Assembly (NCBI GenBank): GCA_016712275.1
Contig: JADJRI010000005.1
Location: forward strand, 144,405-208,404
DNA: 64,000 nt
Reading direction: 5' to 3'
Source of the DNA: Planctomycetota bacterium
GTDB taxonomy: Bacteria; Planctomycetota; Phycisphaerae; UBA1845; UTPLA1
The notes beneath the pieces are model-generated. The model was given only the letters and a program-made list of their open reading frames with translations. It did not search any database and had not been told where the DNA came from. A program made the position numbers and the translations under genes. Shown piece after piece: positions 58,819-64,000 of the stretch (position 1 is the first letter of the stretch; every line of letters begins with the position of its first letter).

Positions 58819-60649
58819 TCACGCACCCGCTTCCGCCGCCTCGGCCTTGAGTGCTGTTCTCTCGGCACGCTTGCGCTCGTTGGAATCGAGAAATCGCTTT
58901 CGCATGCGCCACGTTTCCGGCGTCACCTCGACCCACTCATCGTCCTCGATGTACTCCAGCATCGCCTCCAGCGACAACTCTCGATGCGGCTTGAGCACAA
59001 CCGTCTTATCCGCGCTGGCCGCCCGCATGTTCGTCAGCTTCTTTTCCTTGGCCACGTTGATCTCGATGTCATCATCCTTGCAGTGTTCGCCGACAACCTG
59101 CCCCTTGTACACTTCGTCTCCCGGCTTCACGAACATCATGCCGCGATCGACGAGGTTCAGCAGCGCAAACGCCGTCACCCGGCCCGCTTCCATCGCCACC
59201 ATCGCGCCGTTGTTCCGTCCGGGGACCGACCCGCGAAAATGCTCGTACTCGTAAAATGTGTGATGCATCACCGCTTCGCCGCGCGTTGCGTTCAGCATGC
59301 GCGTGCATGCCGATCAATCCGCGGGCGGGAATCGTGAACTCGAAGTGAACCATGTTCTCGGGGGTTTCCATCTTGATCATGTGGCCCCGACGGCTGCCCG
59401 CCAGCTCAATCACCGCGCCCGCGCAACTCGAGGGGCAATCGACAACGAGATACTCAATCGGCTCGCATTTCTTCCCGCCAATCTCGCGGAAAATGACCTT
59501 CGGCTTGCCGACCATTAGCTCATAACCCTCTCGCCGCATCGTTTCGATCAAAACGCCGAGATGAAGCAAACCACGGCCCGACACGCGAAACGTATCCTTC
59601 GACGGCATGTCCTCCACCCGCAGCGCCACGTTCGATCGCAGCTCCTTCATCAGACGGTCGCGAATGTGGCGCGTCGTCAGGTATTTGCCGTCCCGGCCCG
59701 CAAACGGTGACGTGTTGATGCTGAACTCCATTGTCAGCGTCGGCTCGTCCACCGCGATAATGGGCATGGGCAGAGGATTATCCGGACACGCCACCGTGTC
59801 GCCGATGCCGATTTCCGCAATGCCCGTAATCGCCACGATGTCGCCGGCCAGCGCTTCCTTCGCCTTCTTCTGCCGCAGGCCCTCGAAGGTGAACAGCCCG
59901 TCGATCGATTCGTTGCGATGGTGGCCATCGCGCGAAATCAGCGTCACTTTCTGGCCTTCCTTGATCGAGCCTTCGAACACGCGGCCGACGCCGATGCGTC
60001 CGACATACTCGCTGAAGTCCAGCGACGTCACCAACATCTGCAGCGGATTCGACGCCGAGCCGCCCGGCGGAGGAACGACTTCAAGAATCAGATCGAGCAG
60101 CGGCGCGACGTCCGTGTTGGTGTCTTCCAGCTCCCGCCGGGCGAATCCCACTTTCGCGCTGGAGTAGATCACCGGAAAGTCCAGCGTCGTGTCGTTTGCG
60201 CCCAAATCCATGAACAACTCAAACACCTCGTCCAACACCTCGTGCGGCCTCGCATCCGGGCGATCGACCTTGTTAATGACAACAATCGGCTTCAGGTGAT
60301 AGTCGAACGCCTTTTGCAAAACGTATCGCGTCTGGGGCATGGGCCCTTCAAAAGCATCGACAAGCAGCAGGCAACTGTCGGCCAGCTTGAGCACGCGTTC
60401 CACCTCACCGCCGAAATCTGCGTGGCCCGGCGTGTCGATCAGGTTGATCTTCACGTCTTTCCAGTTGATCGAGCAGTTCTTGGCAAAGATGGTGATGCCG
60501 CGCTCCTTCTCCTGCGGATTCGAGTCCATAATGAGATGTTGCGAGGTGATATTCTCCCGAAACATCCCGGATTGCCGAAGCATGCAATCGACGAGCGAAG
60601 TCTTGCCGTGGTCAACGTGTGCGATAATCGCGATGTTGCGAATGTCCAT
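58819..60649 (-). CDS. typA: Ribosome-associated GTPase TypA/BipA (frameshifted)
   Basis: A translational GTPase involved in ribosome assembly and stress and cold adaptation. The G motifs are clean: AHVDHGKTSLVD, NPQEKERGITIFAKN, IDTPGHADFGGEVERV and INKVDRPDARP. The later domains have YVGRIGVGRVFEGSI, GKPKVIFREIGGKKCEPIEYL and ARGLIGMH. A frameshift near 59297 then separates it from MLNATRGEAVMHHTFYEYEH and the TypA-specific C-terminus (GEHCKDDDIEINVAKEKKL, and ALEYIEDDE-like sequence). The break in such a conserved motif suggests a sequence error. Confidence 0.95.
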
Positions 60650-61005
60650 AAAATCCCATCAAGGTGCCAAACTCAAAGTAACTGTCTGAAACAAAAACCA
60701 AGCCCCACATAATAGCCGAGATTCATGCGATTTGCACACAGGCGCTTTCTGTCACGACAACCCCGGAAACCGGCCCCATGGTGGGACCACTTAGGCGACT
60801 CATTCACATCCCGACAGCGGAAAAAGCAGGCTTTACAGGCCCTTCACATGAATGGCCAGTGCCACATGTTTCATAGGGAGATGGAGATAAGGATTTGGCG
60901 TGCGCCACCGGCCTCTGGTGAATTCGGGCGCTGTCACAACCAATACGGGAATAGCATTGGCATGCCTTAGTCCTCGCAAGTAGCGAGTGCCTGTGCCAAA
61001 AACCA
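60650..61005. other. Intergenic region
   Basis: Between typA and the SafE-type gene, both on the minus strand. I see no gene, terminator or promoter that I would defend. Confidence 0.5.
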
Positions 61006-61725
61006 TCAATTCGTCAACCCGACATGGTTGTCGGACACGACGGTATGGCTCGGCGAGCAACAAGAATCCTTGTGTGGGATCGCCCGGTACACCGATGCCC
61101 CACCCATAAACAACATCGCCAAGGCCGCCAGGCGAAGAAGCCTAATGCGGCCAACTTGACCCAACGTGCGCCCGCCACAGCCGATGGCAATCATGGCAGG
61201 CGCGGTGCCAATTCCAAAGGCAGTCATCCACAGAAGTCCCTCCAATGGATTTCCACGGGCAACCGCCAACGCAAGGAAGGTGTAAACCAGCCCGCACGGC
61301 AGGAAACCCGTCGCAATACCCGCAAGAAAATAACCGGACTTTCCTCGCGCGTTTAAGAACTGGCTGAACAGCGAAGACCAGAGTTGACCAACCGGCCCGA
61401 TGCCGCTCTTGCGTCGCTTCGGCAAAAGCCCCAATGAGGAGAGGCCGACCAGAATCATCAAAATGCCGGCCAGTATCGAAAATGCCTGTTGGGCTGTGAC
61501 GAATGCAAGATTCTGCTTCGAAAGTGATTGTCCAACAAATCCGCCCAAAGCGCCAAGAAATGCGTACGTAAAAATGCGGCCGGCTGAGTATGTCAGTTGC
61601 CGCACGAACATCGGTCGAAAACTCTTGCTGCTGGCTCCGACGGCAATGGCGAATCCTCCACACATGCCCACGCAGTGTGCCGAGCTGAGAAAGGATCCCG
61701 TAAGAATCGCGCCGAGTTCGATCAA
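61006..61725 (-). CDS. SafE/TauE-like (CcoI-associated) membrane protein
   Basis: About 239 residues with six or so membrane helices. It begins IELGAILTGSFLSSAHCVGMCGGFAIAVG, where HCVGMCGG is the motif of the SafE/DsbD-like family that often follows ccoI, and ends with a Cys/His-rich tail (HKDSCCSPSH), which could bind copper. The TTG at 61725 overlaps the stop of the CcoI gene and has a GGGAG site. It probably helps copper delivery to a heme-copper oxidase. Confidence 0.88.
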   Translation of the reverse strand: MIELGAILTGSFLSSAHCVGMCGGFAIAVGASSKSFRPMFVRQLTYSAGRIFTYAFLGALGGFVGQSLSKQNLAFVTAQQAFSILAGILMILVGLSSLGLLPKRRKSGIGPVGQLWSSLFSQFLNARGKSGYFLAGIATGFLPCGLVYTFLALAVARGNPLEGLLWMTAFGIGTAPAMIAIGCGGRTLGQVGRIRLLRLAALAMLFMGGASVYRAIPHKDSCCSPSHTVVSDNHVGLTN

Positions 61726-63899
61726 GCCGGTGCTCCCGCATGAAAATCCGACGAATAGGCCGCCAACTTTGAGCGGCCGTTGGTCGAGAGATCCGTCGCC
61801 CGGACTGCGAGGCGCGGACCACAGAGCCGAAGCGAATTCCCAATAACAAACAGGCTGCTCGCCACCATCGCCACCGCCGCGACAACCGGATTCAGCTTTC
61901 CCGCCACCGCAAGTGCCAGACCGATGCCGTTGTAAAGAAACACCCAGAACAGGTTGACGCGAATGGTGCGCACAGTGCGTCGTGCCAGCGCGATCAGATC
62001 CGGCAGTGCCCTTGGATCGTTTCCCAGAAGGCAGATCGCGGCAGACTCGCGCGTCACATCGGCCCCACACCCCATCGCTATGCCGACATCCGCCGCTGCC
62101 ATGGCCGGGGCATCATTGAGGCCGTCGCCCACCATGGCCACGAGTCCATCCTGACGCGATGTGCCCGCCACCCGCGCAAATTTGTCCGCCGGCAAGAGTG
62201 CCGCGTGAGTCTCAACACTTAATTCACGGGAAATCGCACGGCCTCTGGCTGCATGATCGCCGGTCAAAACGACGACCCGACAACCAAGTTCATTAAGGCA
62301 ATTCAGCGCATCGCGAACGCCGGCCCGCAATTCTTCATCCAATGTAAAAACCGCCTGCACGCGATTGTTCAAACCCAGACAGACAACGCTCTGTCCGGAC
62401 GAATGAGCCTCATCCAACGCGGCTCGCATCGACTCACTGAAATCCATGGATGCGTCGGCCATCATCGCCTCATTGCCAAGCATCACTTTGCCGAGTGGAC
62501 CGAATGACTCCAGGCCACGGCCGGCAATTGTTGTCACACAGGACGCCGGCATTGCATGAATGCCATTGTCGTTGGCGAAACGCACAAGCCCCATGGAAAC
62601 TGAGTGGCGCGAGGAGGCGGCAAGACCGGCCGCCGCGCTAACCGCTTCCGACAGGGTAATCCCCGTGTTTAACGTAGTGCCCGCCACCCGCGGCGCGCCG
62701 GTGGTCAAAGTGCCGGTTTTGTCAAAATAGACGGTTCGCACACGGGCCAGAATCTCCAGCGTTTCTCCGCTGCGAAACATGGCGCCATGGGCCGCCGCCC
62801 GGCCCAGTGCCATCCACACGGCCATCGGCGTGGCAATGCCGAGTCCGCACGGACAGGCGATGAGTAAAACGGCCAATGATGACATGATGGCATCATGAGC
62901 GCCGGCTCGAAATAAGCCGAGCACCGCGGCGATGGCCGCAAGCAAAATCGTTCCGGGAAGAAAATACCCGGCCACGCGATCCGCGATCCGTTCGTATCGT
63001 CCCTTCGTCGCGCGAGCGGATTCGAGCAGCGTGATAAGTCGCCCCAGCGTTGTCTCTTTTCCCACGGATGTCGCGCGCACGAACAAATCGCCATCCAATG
63101 CCAGTGTTCCGGCGCTCACGACTCCACCCGGCTGCTTTACAATTGATCTGCTTTCACCCGTAACAATTTGTTCATCGACGTTGGCGATGCCGCGTTCGAC
63201 CACACCATCGACAGCCAGTCGATCGCCCGCGAAAACATGCACCACATCGCCGATTTGAATATCATTCGATTGAATGGTCATCTCTGTGCCAACGCGCAGC
63301 ACGCGCACTGTAGCGGGCAGCAACTTTTCGAGGGCCATCACGCGTTCGAATGCGTGGAGCTTGCCAACCGCCTCAAACCAGCGGCCAAGCGTCATGAACA
63401 GAAGAATCATGCAGGCTGTTTCGTAATACGTGGAGCCGAACCCCCGCAATGTCACCACATAGGAGTAAAGAAACGCTGCGACCACGCCGAACACGACAAG
63501 TGTGTCGGTGGTGATGCTTCGGACTTGCCATTGCGCGCGAGCAGCCTGCAAAACAGGCGCGCCCAGCAGAAACAATACGGGAGTGGATAACAACAATGAC
63601 GCATATCGCAGCACCTGCGCGATGGTGTCTGATGTGGCGTTGCTGCCATCCCCCTCATACACCTCGCGACCGTATAGATAGATACTGCACATCATCACGC
63701 ACATGGTCAGGAAGCCCGCCAGGCCGAGGCGCGTAAGCATCCATACGGCCTGGCCGCGTTCGCCGCTTTGCCGCGTAATGCGTGCCGCAAAACTGCATCC
63801 ATAACAGCAAAAAAGGGGAGACTCCGCGTGGACTGCGCCATCGTTGGACTTCACGCTGACCGGCAAACCGCAGTAATCGCAAACGGCCGCGTCATTCAT
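61722..63899 (-). CDS. ccoI: Copper-type P-type ATPase, CcoI-like
   Basis: About 725 residues. The ATG at 63899 leads into an N-terminal zinc/metal-binding region (CDYCGLPV, CCYGCSFAA), as in CcoI, then eight membrane helices. The catalytic core has TGES, the copper motif ACPCGLGIATP, FDKTGTLTTG with the phosphorylated Asp, the HS motif (SSRHSVSMG, where the usual HP is altered), and MVGDGLNDAPAMAAADVG. CcoI moves copper for cbb3-type cytochrome oxidase assembly. It overlaps the SafE gene by four bases; a small CcoS gene was not found between them. Confidence 0.93.
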   Translation of the reverse strand: MNDAAVCDYCGLPVSVKSNDGAVHAESPLFCCYGCSFAARITRQSGERGQAVWMLTRLGLAGFLTMCVMMCSIYLYGREVYEGDGSNATSDTIAQVLRYASLLLSTPVLFLLGAPVLQAARAQWQVRSITTDTLVVFGVVAAFLYSYVVTLRGFGSTYYETACMILLFMTLGRWFEAVGKLHAFERVMALEKLLPATVRVLRVGTEMTIQSNDIQIGDVVHVFAGDRLAVDGVVERGIANVDEQIVTGESRSIVKQPGGVVSAGTLALDGDLFVRATSVGKETTLGRLITLLESARATKGRYERIADRVAGYFLPGTILLAAIAAVLGLFRAGAHDAIMSSLAVLLIACPCGLGIATPMAVWMALGRAAAHGAMFRSGETLEILARVRTVYFDKTGTLTTGAPRVAGTTLNTGITLSEAVSAAAGLAASSRHSVSMGLVRFANDNGIHAMPASCVTTIAGRGLESFGPLGKVMLGNEAMMADASMDFSESMRAALDEAHSSGQSVVCLGLNNRVQAVFTLDEELRAGVRDALNCLNELGCRVVVLTGDHAARGRAISRELSVETHAALLPADKFARVAGTSRQDGLVAMVGDGLNDAPAMAAADVGIAMGCGADVTRESAAICLLGNDPRALPDLIALARRTVRTIRVNLFWVFLYNGIGLALAVAGKLNPVVAAVAMVASSLFVIGNSLRLCGPRLAVRATDLSTNGRSKLAAYSSDFHAGAPA

Positions 63900-64000
63900 A
63901 ATACGTCTTGGCCATGGGAATGGCGTAGCGAATGACATACCAGATGGCTCCCACCCGAAGCCCACCCAGAAAGCCGGACATACCACGGAATGCGGTGTGT
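63892..64000 (-). CDS. 3' end of an unidentified gene upstream of ccoI (partial)
   Basis: The minus strand is open from the window edge to a stop at 63892-63894 and reads HTAFRGMSGFLGGLRVGAIW then YVIRYAIPMAKTYYE. It overlaps the ccoI start by eight bases. Only the last ~35 residues, or a short separate ORF starting at GMSGF, are visible. It could belong to the oxidase cluster, but I cannot identify it. Confidence 0.35.
   Translation of the reverse strand, partial: HTAFRGMSGFLGGLRVGAIWYVIRYAIPMAKTYYE

Noticed and set aside
60725..60970. Short ORF between typA and the SafE gene
   Set aside because: No ribosome-binding site or recognisable domain; composition is not gene-like.

Overview
The window most likely comes from a planctomycete (Planctomycetota), probably a metagenome-derived assembly. 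The evidence is: secreted proteins carrying DCN-NG-PDECD calcium-loop repeats; long fibronectin-like lipoproteins with the YYWRIDEVN...TTKGEVWSFTT pattern; the WEWRY linker known from planctomycete kinase-WD40 proteins; and a Gram-negative envelope gene set (lpxK, an LpxL-like acyltransferase, lspA, plsY, an OlsF-like acyltransferase). This is judged from protein style; no rRNA or tRNA gene was recognised.

Layout. 0.3-4.3 kb is an accessory region: a broken RHS gene interrupted by a 317-bp non-autonomous mobile element with perfect 8-bp target duplications, an AT-richer lipoprotein gene, and a long pyrimidine-rich non-coding stretch with repeated words. 4.4-16.7 kb holds lspA, a HAD phosphatase fusion, lpxK, a degenerate GH10-like gene, an alkyltransferase-like (ATL) gene overlapping ruvX, manC flanked by two related palindromes, a PcrA/UvrD helicase and a secreted HELGH protein. 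16.8-21.2 kb has a TetR regulator, with a near-perfect operator touching its start codon, followed by a probably exported fusion of three SRPBCC domains with 14 WD40 repeats. 21.3-28.3 kb contains small membrane, DUF1579 and VOC genes, an EF-G paralogue, an LpxL-like gene and gatB. 28.4-33.5 kb has a nine-repeat lipoprotein, plsY and a dockerin-like protein. 33.9-38.7 kb has DUF983, clpS, a DUF58/BatA pair and miaA.

39.2-45.0 kb is rich in redox and metal features: a cysteine-rich secreted protein with its own promoter and terminator, a metallopeptidase-like lipoprotein, a ferric-reductase/Rieske operon with an unknown Cys-motif partner, and a thioredoxin-YHS fusion. 45.2-48.7 kb is a tightly overlapping DinB - NRDE - DedA/ATP-grasp operon convergent with tag. 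48.9-57.8 kb has an OlsF-like acyltransferase, a zf-HC2 anti-sigma/ECF sigma pair, and a roughly 2000-residue Ig-like surface protein just upstream of the sigma gene. 58.0-64.0 kb has a GNAT protein, typA/bipA, and a SafE - CcoI pair typical of cbb3 oxidase assembly.

A caution for the whole window: at least ten genes, including conserved housekeeping genes such as gatB and typA, carry one or more single-base frameshifts, and two carry an in-frame TAG. Most are more easily explained by base-level assembly error than by biology, so broken genes are given as single spans where the pieces join. The RHS break is different: it is fully explained by the mobile element.
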